From: Lunularia cruciata
Lineage: Eukaryota > Streptophyta > Marchantiopsida > Lunulariales > Lunulariaceae
Direction of reading: 5' to 3'
DNA: 64,000 bases
Assembly: GCA_948567375.1 (NCBI GenBank)
Contig: OX419757.1
Coordinates: 73,656,001-73,720,000 of the forward strand
Under the pieces are notes generated by a model. It saw only the letters and a program-made list of their open reading frames with translations. It made no database searches and was not told the origin of the DNA. Numbering within the stretch: position 1 is the stretch's first letter; each line of letters begins with the position of its first letter. Below, piece by piece: positions 42,791 to 55,489 of the stretch. Position numbers and translations under genes: made by a program.

Positions 42791-44400
42791 GTGAGGCTAG
42801 CTAATTTTGAGAATTTTCTTGAAGTATTTTGGAAAACTCAACCCATAAAAAATTTGGCAAGCCTCCTCCAATAGACTTGTCTTTCTATCCACAAGTTTAA
42901 GTGTAAGACTTCATACGCCTTGCCCATTTTTTGCACAATTTCTTGCAATTTATAGACTCAAGAAATCCCTTTCCAAACTTCACTAGATAAGTGGTTGAAT
43001 CATATGCTCTTTTGTATAGGTTTCTTAGTATTACTCTTGTGAATATGTTTGAAATGTTTTGGGTTAACTAAATCCAAAATCTGAGCATAATGACAAGTGA
43101 TCATTCTAAACCTTTTGTCCTTCTCTTTCCCTTCCATAGAGCACTTTCACTTCCATCAGGAGATCAAATGCACACTCTTTATTTATCTCCTACAATAAGC
43201 CAATATGTAGGAATGTTGTCTAGGAAGAGCTCTACAATTGCCCTATATGGATGGTTTTATCAAGATCTAGGATTCAATATTTAAGGACAATCAAGAAAGG
43301 AACTAGACATGAACCTTCTACACAATGCAAAGCGAATTCTTCCCTTATGTGGTCAAGGGTAAGAAGAAGAATAACATCAAAAGGATTGCTTGGAAGTGTA
43401 ACAAACCATAAAAGGGTTGTGTTGAAAATCAAAAAGGAGTGCAAATTGTGTGGGATTTGTTCTCTATGAGATGGTGCAAAGATGCAAGAAGAATGTCAAT
43501 TGCAAGAACCAATTGTGCAAGATGTGCAAGAAGAGACACTTATGGAAAAAGTAGTCAAAGTGTAGGAGAACTACTTTCTGGGTTGTACATTGATACAAGA
43601 AAAGGCTTCTATAGAGCAATACATTAAGAAAAGTAATTAGTTGCAATCTATTGAACAATTAGGAGCCCATTGGCAGTAATGATGGTGATGCAACAAGAAG
43701 ATAGTAGAAAGAGATATAATTTGTTAGAGATAAAGGACTAGGAACCAATTTGCATTAATAGTAATAATGCAAAAAGGAGATGATGGCCACAATAAAAGTA
43801 GTATAAGGGAGGCATAGAAATTTATTATTAGGGTAAGGATCTCTAGTACATAAAGAAACTCAAGCCATCGAGTGTGACTTTGTCCACCGTTTATTGTAAC
43901 CACCAATTTTATTTAGTAAAAGACTATGGCTAGTCTTCTATCTTGGAGGAGAACCGTATTTGGACTGAGTCAAGTGTTAGTGAGTTGTCAAGTGACTAAT
44001 GTAATCATCGGGTCCGTGGGCTGAAGTGAATACTAGCCATGGTTGCAAGACACTCTAGTAATTACTCACAATTGATTCACTTGAGCAGTGTACCATAAAG
44101 AAAATTCATTCTCTCTATTGATGTAAGAAGTGTTGAAGCTTGTTTGAATTCCTAAACTTGTATTATGTGTAAGTCTTGAAATCCTAGGCAAAGTCTTATC
44201 TAGGTCTTATAGTATCCTAGGCCTTTGCTAGAGGCTCCTCACTAGGGTCATTACAGTCTTATCTAGGTCTTAGAGTATTCCTTTGTTGCAATTCTTGAAT
44301 GTGTAAGTTAATGCTACTTACACTCAAACTACTCCAATCTCACCTCAAGGGTGAATGTCTTCCAAACTTGAGGAGATAAAGTTCTCCTCCCCTCAATAGT
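42791..44400. other. Non-coding or unrecognised sequence
   Basis: Open stretches at 43090-43284, 43251-43469 and 43439-43627 match nothing I know. A 26-bp direct repeat (AGTCTTATCTAGGTCTTA block) lies at 44192 and 44255, 63 bp apart. Confidence 0.35.
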
Positions 44401-44404
44401 ATGC

Positions 44405-44465
44405 ATGATAAGGTTTGAACCCTAGATCTTTGGTTCCTAGATTGGTGCTTTAGCCAATTGGTTTA
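44405..44465 (-). repeat. tRNA-like (SINE-head-like) sequence
   Basis: The minus strand reads TTGGCTAAAGCACC, a 22-base spacer, then GGTTCAAACC. These resemble the D-arm/A-box and T-arm/B-box of a tRNA at about the right spacing. The cloverleaf is imperfect and no SINE tail is visible, so this is a degenerate tRNA-derived repeat rather than a gene. Confidence 0.35.
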
Positions 44466-46130
44466 CTCTTATATTTAGTCATAAAGACTAGTGTACTCAT
44501 ATCTAGATCATGAAGATTTGGCTATGGTAGGACAATTGACCTCGTCCTTGGTGATCTTTGGAAGTGTAGGAGTATACAAACACTTCTATTATATCAAATG
44601 CCAAATGGTGGTGGAGTCTGCTTGATCCTTGAGATAGAAAGTTAACTTTTGGACCTCTTGTGATTGGACCTCCATTCTTTACTTTCTATTTGTGCACCAT
44701 GTTTGTATCAGGTGTCCTAATATGTGGGAGTGTTAGTGCTCTGGTATGCTCTAAATAATGCTATTGGATGAGTGATTAGTCAAATTACCTATATTTCTCT
44801 CATGTGAGGTAGGAAGTGATGACATGTAGATTGTGAGAATGTGTGTTGTGATGGTAAGTTACAAATCACCCTTCCCTTAGTATAGTTGTCATGGTTAGAG
44901 GTACTTAGACAACATTAGTGGGTGGTGTCTAGTTGTTGTGGCACTTGGTGGTTATGATTGCAGTTTGGTGTACCTTGTCATGATGGGGTTCTTTGAGGAT
45001 TCCAAAAGGGACTTTGCTGTAGTATGTAGTGAGTTTATATGGAGTGATACTTGATATCAACTAGTTTCTTAGGTCTACTGAAGGAGAAGATTGATTCTAG
45101 TTTGGAGTTTGACACAAGAGGTGATCCAATTGAGAGTGCAAATTTTGTGTTTGCACCATTTTTTGAGACATGGATGAGATTTATGGGGCCTTCCAAGACC
45201 CCAAACACTATTCTAGTGCAATGGTAAACATTGGGTTGGATGATTTTATCCAAGATTTTGATAGTTATTATGACCTATAGCAAATACAAAACCTTACTTT
45301 ATTCAAACCCATCATGTTCTAGCTCTTGGAGTATTTGCTTATGTACAATAATCATGAGTTCAAGCAAGCACACATGGAGGAGATTGACTTGTGGAGAAAA
45401 TATTGAGTTCCAAACTACATCTCTCAAGGATCAAATCTAGCCAAGTGCAAGTATCTCTCTTTACTTTAGCACCTATGTTCCTACTACAAGGTCCCTCATA
45501 TCTACATGACCAAATCACACAAGCAATTATTTTAAATGTAAATTTTAGGCAATCAGTAACAAGGATAATGGAGATCCTTGCTTTCAAACTTTAATTATGT
45601 AGGAAAGCAAAGAAATTTACATTTGGTCAAAAGACTTTACAATTCCTAATTTATGATGAAGAGGTTGAATAGTTAAGGGCATTGGAAATCTTTTGATTAC
45701 ATCTACATTACTCATTGCTGATCTTAGCTTATCCTAATATGCTTAATTAAGAATTGCATATACATCCACAACTTGCTCAAGTTTCCAATGTGTCATTTAC
45801 TCGTTTGAATTTACTTCAAATTATCATCCCAAAGATCTTTGGCTTACAAAATTATTCTAACTCCTAAAACTATTCTACACCAAAGGTATGTACAATTATG
45901 ATGGTCTTTGGCACCAAAGGTTGCTTGTATACCAAAGGTCATTATAGGCCAAACTTCCTACACTTAAGAATATTTCATCATCTTCTGTGGCTAGAATATT
46001 TTCATCTTCTTTGGCTAGGAATTCCCTTCATCCTAAAAACATATTTGCAAAAAATCACCTTTGCCTTAACAAATATTTACTAGCAAATCTACTCTACACT
46101 TATAACCTTTCAAGGACATGAGCATGGGAT
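44466..46130. other. No recognisable gene
   Basis: AT-rich sequence with scattered short open stretches (45035-45253, 45231-45440, 45391-45594) that show no motif. A CATCTTCTTTGGCTAGRA phrase is doubled near 45975-46015. Confidence 0.35.
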
Positions 46131-46139
46131 TTATCAATT

Positions 46140-47370
46140 CTTGGAATTTTTTATTGTGTGATCCTTAAACCGGTTTGAGAGTTGGGTGAGCTACTTGTTG
46201 ATGTGGACTTTGGCTTCTAGGGCATAGATCTATGCTCTCAACTCTCCAAGCTTGATTTGGTGTGGTTGCACCTAGACCACCTCCTCTATGAGTCCAACTA
46301 GTTGGTCTCATGTTGACTCCATATGGGTAAGGATATTCATCTTCTCCTCCTACAATTCCACCATGACTTCTTCTCTAGTCTATGCATGATCCTTCTCCTT
46401 GTCTTGTTCTTTCTTAAGCAATCACATGGAGAGGTTCTTGATCTGAAAATTTGGAATGGCTTAATGCTCTTGATGCTAAGCATATATGGTGACCATTGCA
46501 ACCTTCACCTTTTGTAGTTCTCCTCTCAATGCACCAACATCCTCCTGTTGTGCCTTCAATTGCTCTTTGAGTGCACATTGTCACTTATCTTGCTCAAGGC
46601 AAATCATCTTCTCTTTGTCTTACCACTTCTAAAGGTTTTCTTTGTACTTCTTTTGTATGACTTCCCCTTTGTGCTTCAATCTAAAGGCCTCATGCATCGT
46701 ATCATAAGTCCATGTCCTTTAGCCATATATATAGTGTTGGCTTTATCTAACTCCTCTTGTGCCTTCTCTTCTTCTTGTAGCCCACAATCTTGTGGGTTTC
46801 CTCCATAAGGACAGGTTTCCCTAAATTGGTGAATTTTTCATTTGGCAAATTGGCACTTCTTTTGCATTGCCTTCACATATAAGTGGTTGGAGAAGTATCC
46901 CTTAGGGAAGTAGTGGGTTGTGTACTTCTTCTTCTTTTCTTGCATTGATAGATTCATACCTATGTAGAAGTGTATGACAAAGAGGGATAGATGGAATACC
47001 TCTTTGTTCTCATTCATGTCTCTATAGGTCTCTAGAGTGCCTCCAAAACATTTGTGCACAATTTGCAAGCCTTCCTTTTTACAAGTATTTGAAGAATATT
47101 TCTTGGCTATTATTCATGTAGATGGCACATTTTGTTTTGAATAACTTCATCATTGCTTCAACAAGGGTAATCTTTGTATCCTCTTATGGACCAACCATTG
47201 TTTGTCTTATCATCTTTAAACAAAGCCTTAAACTTCACCTCCATGCTTGCATCTGCTTGCATGTTCATTGCATATATATAAGGTCATGGCATCTAGTAGT
47301 GAGTTCTCAAGTCCAAGTAGTTCTCACTAGTGGTCTTTTGTCTATACAAAGACATTTTTTTGCAAGTTCC
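46140..47370 (-). pseudogene. Accessory ORF copy fused to a chromovirus integrase
   Basis: Reading down from 47370: M-M-K-L-F-K-T-K-C-A-I-Y-M-N-N and I-F-F-K-Y-L (47080-47160), which align with A-M-L-K-P-K-W-A-T-Y-V-M and V-F-F-H-E-I-F-L in the copy at 60520-61098. Then F-V-I-H-F-Y-I-G-M-N-L near 46960-46990, K-K-K-K-Y and Y-F-P-K-G-Y-F. A Glu/Lys-rich, coiled-coil-like tail runs to about 46150 (L-R-G-E-L-Q-K-V-K-V near 46510-46540). Divergent from family B copies, so it comes from another element subfamily. It abuts the A3 integrase core at about 47375. Confidence 0.7.
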
Positions 47371-47379
47371 CCATCCTTG

Positions 47380-47700
47380 GATCTCTATTTGTCCAAAATC
47401 TTGAAAAGCACTTGCCAAAATTTGTCTATAAGTCAAGGATCACAGTCAAAGATGAGGATCCTTGCTATTTTATTATGTTTGAAGATCATATTGAAGTTGA
47501 TATATGATAATGCTTGAGCATATATGCTATCCTTGATGAGTGTGAGGTGAACCTACTTGCTAGGTTTATAAACAAACACCACAATTGTTGTACAATCTTG
47601 ATTTTTTCTTTGGTACGGAAGGATGTGATGAGTTCTAGACTTATATGCTCCTATTGGCTAGATGGAACAAGGAATGGTTGGAATAGTCCACCCAATTTCT
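47380..47700 (-). pseudogene. Integrase core fragment of A3
   Basis: Translation gives F-V-Y-K-P-S-K, V-H-L-T-L-I-K-D, F-N-M-I-F-K-H-N-K-I-A-R-I-L-I-F-D-C-D-P and D-K-F-W-Q-V-L-F-K-I-L, matching A1 at 29720-29900. The second catalytic Asp is present; the sequence stops before the Glu. Confidence 0.82.
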
Positions 47701-47839
47701 AGTTTTTGGCTTTGTTATGTTTGTAGCTCTCAGATGATTGGACAAACTCTCAAACCTCTTGTGTCATGTTTGGCATCATTATTGTTGTGTGGGTACTCAA
47801 GGTCCACACCCATGTGACCAATGATTAGTAAGTAAAGTG

Positions 47840-49150
47840 ACTCTTGAAGGTGCACAAGATTTATAGTAAAATATTTATGAACTCTATATGTTCCTTTGAG
47901 TCTATCAATACCATGGTGATTATTGCTATCATAGGAGATTCAAGAAGAATCTTTGAAGCATATCATTGTGAAAAGATATCAAGAATGACATGGAACTTTC
48001 CAAGTCTGTATTTAAGCTTAATATCAAACAATTGTAGTTGTTCCTCCCATTGATCATGCCAAATCTTTATGTGCTCCCAATGTAAGGTCTAGAACAAGGG
48101 TTATATGATTGGTTACAATTATAATTATGATTGGTTTGCATTATAACTTGTTTCTCCAAGAGATAATATCTCCATACCTTGGTTACATATACTATTACAA
48201 GTTGTTCTCAATCTTGAAAAAAATAATTTCTTTCTATTGCATTTTTTTATCAAAACCCAAAGATAATGGGATGCAATCCATCTAGAAATTTCCATTGCAA
48301 ACTCATTCCAATGCTAAAGTTAAAAGTATCAAAATCAACCATACAAGGTAGTTGAGGACCATATGGTTGGAAGATGGATCATGAAGACACCTTATGCTTA
48401 TATTTATGTTTATTAAATGCTTCTTCTTGCTTGGTGGTCCATCCAAAGCTTATTGTCTTCCCCAAGAGATTAGTCACCAATACAATCACATAAGCATAAT
48501 AGTAGATGAATTGTCAAAAAACTAACCAATCCATTAAATCACCAAAATTTTATGACATCCTTAGAAATAGGCCAATTAGTAATGGCATTGATTTTCTTCT
48601 TTTCTATCTTGATCCTTCTTTTTGAACTTCATAGTCCAAGAAGGTAACTACCTTTTTCCAAAAGGCACACTTGGACTTCTTGTAATATAATTTTCATTGT
48701 TGTAGTACCCTCAAGACTTCTTGGATTTGGTTCTTTTGTTTTACCTCAGTTTAATATTAAATCAAAATGTCATTCAAGAACACTACCATGTATCAATCTA
48801 CTAGCATCTATAACACCTAATGCACTAGATCAATGAAGCATTAGTGAGCCAAAAAGGTAAAAGTCTACATTCAAAATGCACATACTTTATAAATAGAGGT
48901 AGTCTTTTGCACATCTTCTCCATCAATTAGAATCTGCCAATAGATATTGCAATGATACAACTTTGAAGAGTACAAAGCTCCATTTAATTGATCTAACAAG
49001 TCATCAATTTGAGGCAAAAGAAACACATTCTTCACAATTTATTTATTTAGATCATTCTAATCAATAAGAATCAAAGTCTTCCCTCTTTCTTTGGTACAAA
49101 TTGTACTATATTGAATGAAATCTTTCTTCAACAACTCAACCAATGTCTTT
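47840..49150 (-). pseudogene. RT and RNase H of A3
   Basis: Reading from 49150 down: F-V-P-K-K-E-G (near 49090), catalytic region F-L-N-D-I-L-I near 48760 with the first Asp now Asn, K-K-S-K-C-A-F-W-K-K-V near 48660, A-I-T-N-W-P near 48570, then RNase H and linker near 47980-48060 (W-E-E-Q-L-Q-L-F-D-I-K-L-K-Y-R-L-G-K-F-H-V-I). Frameshifted in several places. Confidence 0.75.
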
Positions 49151-50972
49151 TAAAGTTATTTTAACTCCTTTGATGAGTGCTAATCAATTGGTCTACTCAT
49201 TGGAGTACAATCTACCAATAGCTTGATCTTTAAAAGAATACCTCAAATTCCCATATTAGAACTAATTTCTCTAGGTGTCTTCTTCAAAGGTGCCAAACAA
49301 CCTAATCAATAATTCTTACATTGGTGTTGTATTTGAATTTGTTATCAAATCTAATCAAACTGAATTTTATGACATCCAAGCAAGCATTGAAGACATAAAA
49401 TGATATCCTAGTATACATGAGCTATTACAAGCCTCATATAATTTAAATACTCATTCTCTATCCTGAATGCAAGGTGATGTGAGATACATAATGCATAACA
49501 CTTTCTACCATCTATGTTCATCAATTTTCTACCAAATATTAGCTTGATAGGAGTATGAAATTCTTTTGCTAATTATAGTGATATGAAATTCTTAGCACTC
49601 ATATAATCAACCATAACTCTATAACCATAATTGGATATCATACCTTGCAAGTGGATAAAACATGCATAGGTTAAGCCTTCAATCCTGTTGGGATAAATTA
49701 GGTTCTCAATAAGTGGCTCAATATCTCTTATTAGGACTCTTTGTTATCTTGATCCTCACATTCAAAGAACTCTATTTGGGTAAAGAGTGAAGGTATTCAT
49801 TTGTAGTTGGACATTTGACAATACAATATCTAATTTGGTGATAATAAAAGCAACCACTATTTTGTTTTAATCTTTCTTTATTTGGATTGCCAAGTGCTCT
49901 CTATTAGATAGCATCAATTGCCATTGGTGCTTGCTCTTCCACTTGTGTGTGGTGTGTTTGTAAATTTTGTAAAGGTGGAGGCCTATGTCAAGACCAAGTT
50001 GTGGCAACCAAGGAATTAAAGTGTTTGGCCAACTACATACCTTCTTTTAAATGTTTGGGCTTGTGTATGGTTACTTCTAATTTGATGCATGATTTCAAGC
50101 CTCTCTCAAATAGATCTAGATCTTTGTCTTCTAGTGTCTATTTAATTTAAATAATTGTGTTTTAGAATTGGGTGATGTAGCTCCTCACAAAACCAATTTG
50201 TTTTGAATTTTGCCAATCTATCTTGTGTAGCTTGTGTAACATTCACCACTTAATTATTGCATAAAATCTCTCAATAATTGCACTTGAATTATTATCATGT
50301 CAAGATTGGAGTAAAATATTTCCATTAAGCTTATTCTACCTAGAATCACCACCATAATTTTATCACTCTATCTAATTGATTCAAAGCTAAGAAAATCAAT
50401 TGAGCTTATTCTACCTAGAATCCCCACCATAATTTCATCACTCTATCTAATTGATTCAAAGCTAAGAAAATTCATCTGGAAGATTTCTAGTTTTAAAATA
50501 GTATTCACAATCAAATTCAAAGTTCTTTATTTCACTTGGTAAATTTTTACCTTTAACTTAGGAAATCAAAATCAACCCTCTCCTTCTTGAAATACTACTC
50601 TCTCTACTTGCTCTTGTTGTTGACTATCATGATCTCTCTTGTCCAACAACCAAGTGATAATCAACCCATGGTTGCATAACAATGATGACTTTGGGTAGTG
50701 TTGCCATGACTATTACTATACCAAACTACCTACTTGTAATATCTTAAGTTAACACATAAATACAACATGTCCATTGCTCTTGATAAGTTACAATTGAAAA
50801 GATCAATATTCATCAAACAAGATGATTGAATTCAGAAAGTTCTACCCAAAGCATGAATTGATAAATACTATGAAATGGTACTTTAGTAGTATATGGACAT
50901 AAAAATCCCAATGGTTTGGAGCAAAATGGATTTTCATGTCTATAGATTCCATCCATCCAACTCTTGCTCCAA
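49151..50972 (-). pseudogene. Gag-protease region of A3
   Basis: Homologous to A1 at 26095-27900. The nucleocapsid region near 49870-49990 aligns with the A1 zinc knuckle but reads Y-Y-H-Q-I-R-Y-C-I-V-K-C, with most ligands lost. The protease part (49260-49900) is repeated in the fragment at 51340-51850. A 75-bp tandem duplication lies at 50328-50472. Confidence 0.7.
50328..50472. repeat. 75-bp tandem duplication
   Basis: The unit starting AGCTTATTCTACCTAGAATC is repeated head to tail at 50403 with only a few differences, within the A3 gag remnant. Confidence 0.9.
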
Positions 50973-51330
50973 TACTAATGTAAAAGACCAAGGAGAGAAA
51001 CAAGAGAATAAAAGATCATATTGGAACTCTCAAAGGAAAAAGTCTTAATACCTAGCTTGAGCTTGGGTTTTGATATTTATAGGCAACTTAGACTCACTAA
51101 ATTACTACTTGGCAATAATTCAATCTTGAAAGACATACCTTGATCAGAAGATAACCCCTTTGAAAGATCATTTAGAAAGACATTTTCATACTCCTAAACT
51201 ATCTTATCAATGCTTGCTTTTTTGAAGCTTCTTATCCTTATTAGATTCTCTATGCACAATTAGCTTGATCAACATAGAAAAAATAAGAAATTTCTTCTTC
51301 CAAAGTTTTTTCTATAGCTACTATATTGAT
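50973..51330 (-). repeat. Family A LTR of A3 (5' part uncertain)
   Basis: The 3' part of the LTR (50973-51095, with minus-strand TATAAATATC at about 51075) is clear and followed by a degenerate primer site (TTAGTATTGGAGC). Upstream of 51100 the match to other family A LTRs fades. Confidence 0.6.
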
Positions 51331-51339
51331 AAACTTCTA

Positions 51340-52290
51340 ATTTTAGGGCTTACTACACTTAGATGCCTTCTTCAAATGTGCTAAAAACTCTAATCAATCA
51401 TCTTTACATTGGTGGTATGCTTGAATTTGTCATTAGGCCCAATCAAATTTAAAATTTATGACATTCAAGCTAAGGAAGACTTAGAATGATATCATTCTGT
51501 AGGGAACCTACTACATATCTCATATATTTTCAATACTCCTTCCTATACTCAAATGCGTCAAGAGGTGATGTACAAAATGTAAAACCTTTTGTATCATCCA
51601 TTATCATCAATTTTCTACCTAATATCGGCTTGATAGAAATACATAATTCTTTTACTAATTATATGGTCATTAATGCTTAGAACTCACATGATCAACCAAA
51701 ATCCTACAAAAAATCTTATATCATACCTTGCAAGTGAATAAAAGTTGCATAGGTTGAGCCTGTAATCTTGTTGGAACAAATCATATTTTCAATAACTAGC
51801 TTGATATCTCTTCTTGAGATATCATGCTAGCTAAAATTTTTTTGTGGAAATTTTCTCTCTTTATTTGCTATTTTCATTTATCCTCATGATTTTTATTCTC
51901 CAACAATTGAGTAAGATGATGTATTTGTTGTTTCATTGTGATAATAACTTTGGGTATTGTGCAATAGTTACTACTACTCTACCAAACCACTTACTTCCAA
52001 ATGTCTAAGTTAATAGTTAAATGCAACATCTCCATTGCTCTATGCAAGTTACAATTGACACCATAGCTACTACCACTCTACCAAACTACTTCCTTGAAAA
52101 TGTCTAAGTTAACATATAAATACATATGTCAATTGCTCTTTATAAATTACAAGTAGAAAGATCAATGGTTCATGGACAAGGTGATCTTATTTAGTAAATT
52201 TTGACTAAAGTGGCAAATGATGAATTACATGAAATGATGATTTGGTAGGACATGGACATAAAATCCCATTGGTTTGGTATAAATAGATTT
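51340..52290 (-). pseudogene. Internal remnant of another family A copy (A4)
   Basis: 51340-51800 is homologous to 49255-49730 of A3 (shared CTTCTTCAAAGGTGC and GATATCATTC-type blocks), and 51880-52290 to parts of A3 gag. RT and the rest are missing. No readable domain. Confidence 0.6.
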
Positions 52291-52299
52291 GGTGATCCT

Positions 52300-52640
52300 T
52301 AGATCACATTGGAAACTCTCACTTGAAAGGAACTCCAAATGTCTACCATGAGCTTGGCTTTAGTATTCATAGGTAATCTGGGTACAAGGCTTCTAGGAAG
52401 CTTCCAAGAAAGGTTCCTTCTAGAATACATCTTACTTGGAGTGCAAGGTAAGCTAGCTATTTACTTGGCATACAAGCTAGATAGACATTTACTTGGCATA
52501 TAAGCTAAGCTAGCCATCAAATTTGCATACAAGTTACTCATGTTATCCTTGGAAAGTTCCCTAGAAGCTTCTCACCAAGAAGCTTCCCATATATTTCTTA
52601 GAGATTCTTAATTATATGTTTTCTCTTGATCTTAAAATCA
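52300..52640 (-). repeat. Family A LTR of A4
   Basis: Minus-strand family A LTR with AAGCTTCTTGGTGAGAAGCT, GCTAGCTTACCTTGCACTCC and an ATGAATACTAAAGCC box in place of TATAAATACC. The upstream end is near 52640. Confidence 0.7.
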
Positions 52641-54000
52641 TTCCATGGATTAATGAGTGTTGTACATATCAAATGCAAGAATGAGAGAAATGTGCCACAT
52701 GTCACAAAAATAGATATGATACATGTTGTGAAAAGAATTGCTCCAAATTTCTTGTCAGCAAGAAGTGTGACGTGATTGTTTGAAAGGGTCTAAGTTCATT
52801 TGGAAGAGGCAAGGGATTGTGTAGACAGTGATGAGGTTTGTTTTGGAAAAGATAGGGTTTGCTTGAAAATAAACTAGATACCTTTGGAAGGAGATGGGGT
52901 TTGTTCAAAGGAGTGATATTTATTTGGAGAGGACGTGACTTGTTCAAATGGAACAAGACATGGTTTTCTCAAAAAGAGGAGGTTGTTTCAAGCACAATAG
53001 GAATAACTGTTTTATTTCATAAATACTCCATAAAATAAGTTTTCTTGTTACAAGACAAAAAAGGTAAATAAATATTGCAAAATGTAAATCAACTTGTATA
53101 ACTTTACATTCTAATACACATGCTAGTTAAAATCCTCTAGCCAATCAAAGTACAAATATGGTTGCAGGGTTTTGCTTTGTTTGCATACTTAGCATGCTGA
53201 AGATTGAGACTATAACTACGTACTTGATTAGTGTGAACATTTGGGCTTTTTGCAAGTTGTTTGATAAAAAAATGTATATCTTTATGTGGTTCAAATTGGT
53301 ATTTGATTGAACTATCTCTAAAAGCTAAAGACTGAACGCCCTACAAATATTATACAACAATATCTATTTTCACACATTTCACTTAGTGTTTTGCCTTATG
53401 ATAATCTCCCTAAGTCCTATATATCTCCTTAAGATTAGTGGAGTCTACATGCTCACAACAAAGACAATATGGTGACAATTCATTTATCTTCTATCAAGAG
53501 AAAATATAATCCTCTAAAGTTGCAAAACTTTGTGGTCTTGTTATCTCATTGCTCATAACAAACATCATATCATTGTTTCATTCATTTCACATTGGAAAGC
53601 CTTAGCTTTGTTTCCAAGAAATTGCTTACCATTTGCAATTTTCCTTCCATGATCTTAAGATTTATGATAGAAATTTGTCAAAAAGGTTTGCATAAAGGTT
53701 TAAAATAACAATAAAATAATCTTGATCATTGTTTCTTTCCTCTATTCTCCATTCCATGTCTCCACTCCATGTTTCTTTCCTCTATTCTCCATTTGCTATC
53801 TTTGGTATCTAGATGGTAATAGTAAATTAAATTCAATATTCAATGTTGTGGACTAATATTCATCTTCTTTGACTATTTTTGGAAATGCATAAGATGTTCC
53901 TAAAGATGTTTTATTTTCTTCTCTACTTTGATTAGTCTTTGTGTGGCCTTAATTTCAAATATGCATGATCTAGAATCCAGAAAAGAATCTTTATTATTGA
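52641..54000. other. No recognisable gene
   Basis: AT-rich non-coding DNA. A 24-bp phrase (TGTTTCTTTCCTCTATTCTC) is repeated at 53730 and 53770, 40 bp apart. Confidence 0.35.
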
Positions 54001-54001
54001 T

Positions 54002-54269
54002 TCAAAAACCCAATAGACTAGCAGTTGAATGCAACAGACATTTGCATAACATCTGCTCTAGTTTCTTCTCTTGTTGGAATCCCAATCAGATCAACTACAT
54101 CTTGATCTCCCTAAACCTCATTTACAAACTAGCTATCAAAAACCTAATAGACCAGCAATTGTATTTAATACACATTTGCATAACATTATCTCTAGTTTCT
54201 CTTCTTATTGGAATTCCAATCAGATAAACCACGTCTTGATCTCTCTTGATCTCATTTACAAACTAGCTA
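54002..54269. repeat. Tandem repeat, two units of 134 bp
   Basis: The unit beginning TCAAAAACCYAATAGACYAG and ending CATTTACAAACTAGCTA occurs at 54002-54135 and 54136-54269 with roughly one change per ten bases. Confidence 0.9.
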
Positions 54270-54599
54270 TCCTCTTCCACCCACATGTTAAAACAATTAA
54301 ACCCTAACAACCCTAAAAATTGACCAAAACATGGAGTTTAGCAAGAGGGAAAACTTTGAACTCACAATATCACACCAAATGAGTGAAAAATCTTGTACCA
54401 ATTTTATGGGATAATTGGATGCATCAAACAAACAAATCTTAAGCTCCTAGTGAACCAATAATAACACCAAAGTCAATTGAGGAACCAAGTTAGTTAATCT
54501 TGGATCCAATAGAGAGCAATAAAATATCCAACTAATTGACACTCTAGAAGAGCAAGAGGCTAGGATGAGAAGTATTACACTACTTCAAGAATTCAAGGA

Positions 54600-54870
54600 T
54601 TTTTTATATGGATTACTTAGACATAATAAGACTAGCTCCAAAAGTCTATGAGTATCAAATCAAATTGGTCAAAGGAGTAAAGCCTCAATACAAAGGACAA
54701 TATTGTATCAACCTATATAATATAGGTAAAAATAGACAAGTTGCAAAGATAGGATTTATTAACCTAATCAAGATTCCCAAGTATCTCTTATTATTCAAAA
54801 TTTTACTCAAGAAGGACAAGAAATTACAAAATTGTATTTAATATCACAAACTCACCATTGTTGAGTTGTG
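54600..54870 (+). pseudogene. Gypsy RT N-terminal fragment
   Basis: The open stretch 54608-54841 has D-I-I-R-L-A-P-K-V-Y-E-Y, G-V-K-P, I-G-F-I-N-L-I, L-L-K-K-D-K-K-L-Q-N-C-I, which follow the linker and first RT blocks of gypsy elements (P-G-L-D-P-K-V, G-x-K-P, G-F-I, K-K-D-G-K-L-R-x-C-x-D). No catalytic Asp region follows. Confidence 0.65.
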
Positions 54871-55489
54871 GTTTGCTTAGCAAGTGAAAAAGTACTTAGG
54901 GTTATTTATCTATGTAATTGTCAAGACAAACTCCCTTGTTGCATCACAATTTTCTTTGTTTTCAGTTTCTTTTTTTTTGTAAATAGTAGACTTCAAGTAT
55001 CAAGAAGCATCATATGCAAGGAACAATGAGTTGGTTGAGTCATACCTCCATTGATATTGAGGAAAATGATCCCTAAACAAAATTCAATGGGCTTACAAGA
55101 TCATGGGATGAGAACAACAAGCAACCTATATGTAGCTAGATATTTTATTTTTGTACCCTATCACCTACAAACATGAACACCAAACAAAATGAACCACTTT
55201 ATGACTAGAAAGTCACAACTTCACAAATTTTTGTAGGACAATGAAGGACATGTCAAATTTTTGACCATATAAAATTCTGTTGATTTCCACTACCATTTCA
55301 AAATTATGAGAAAAAATGTGCATGCCACCAAAGAACCATTGGCGACCATTTTGCACTTGGCCTCACTTGTGTGACGGTCAATCGTGACCCTTCATCATCC
55401 ACCACAACAGATGAAGGATGGAACTCACACCATTGGGACTATAAAAAGACCAACCCCAACTTACAAGTCAAATATTTTTGTTGTATTTA
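54871..55489 (+). repeat. LTR-like non-coding stretch before an accessory ORF copy
   Basis: Contains a promoter-like GGGACTATAAAAAGACC near 55440 shortly before the accessory ORF remnant begins. Boundaries and a primer site are not visible. Confidence 0.35.

Larger units (their letters stand above)
47380..51095 (-). mobile_element. Family A chromovirus A3, minus strand
   Basis: Minus-strand order: LTR end (50973-51095), primer site, gag, RT, RNase H, integrase core. The element is cut within integrase at about 47375 and has no chromodomain or 3' LTR attached. Sequence parallels A1 throughout, with more decay. Confidence 0.78.

Noticed and set aside
43251-43640. Cys-rich plus-strand frame that could be a zinc-binding protein
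   Set aside because: The cysteines fall in one of three equally broken frames and no known spacing is completed.
45035-45253. 72-codon minus-strand frame as a small gene
   Set aside because: No motif, no repeat partner and no context; consistent with chance.
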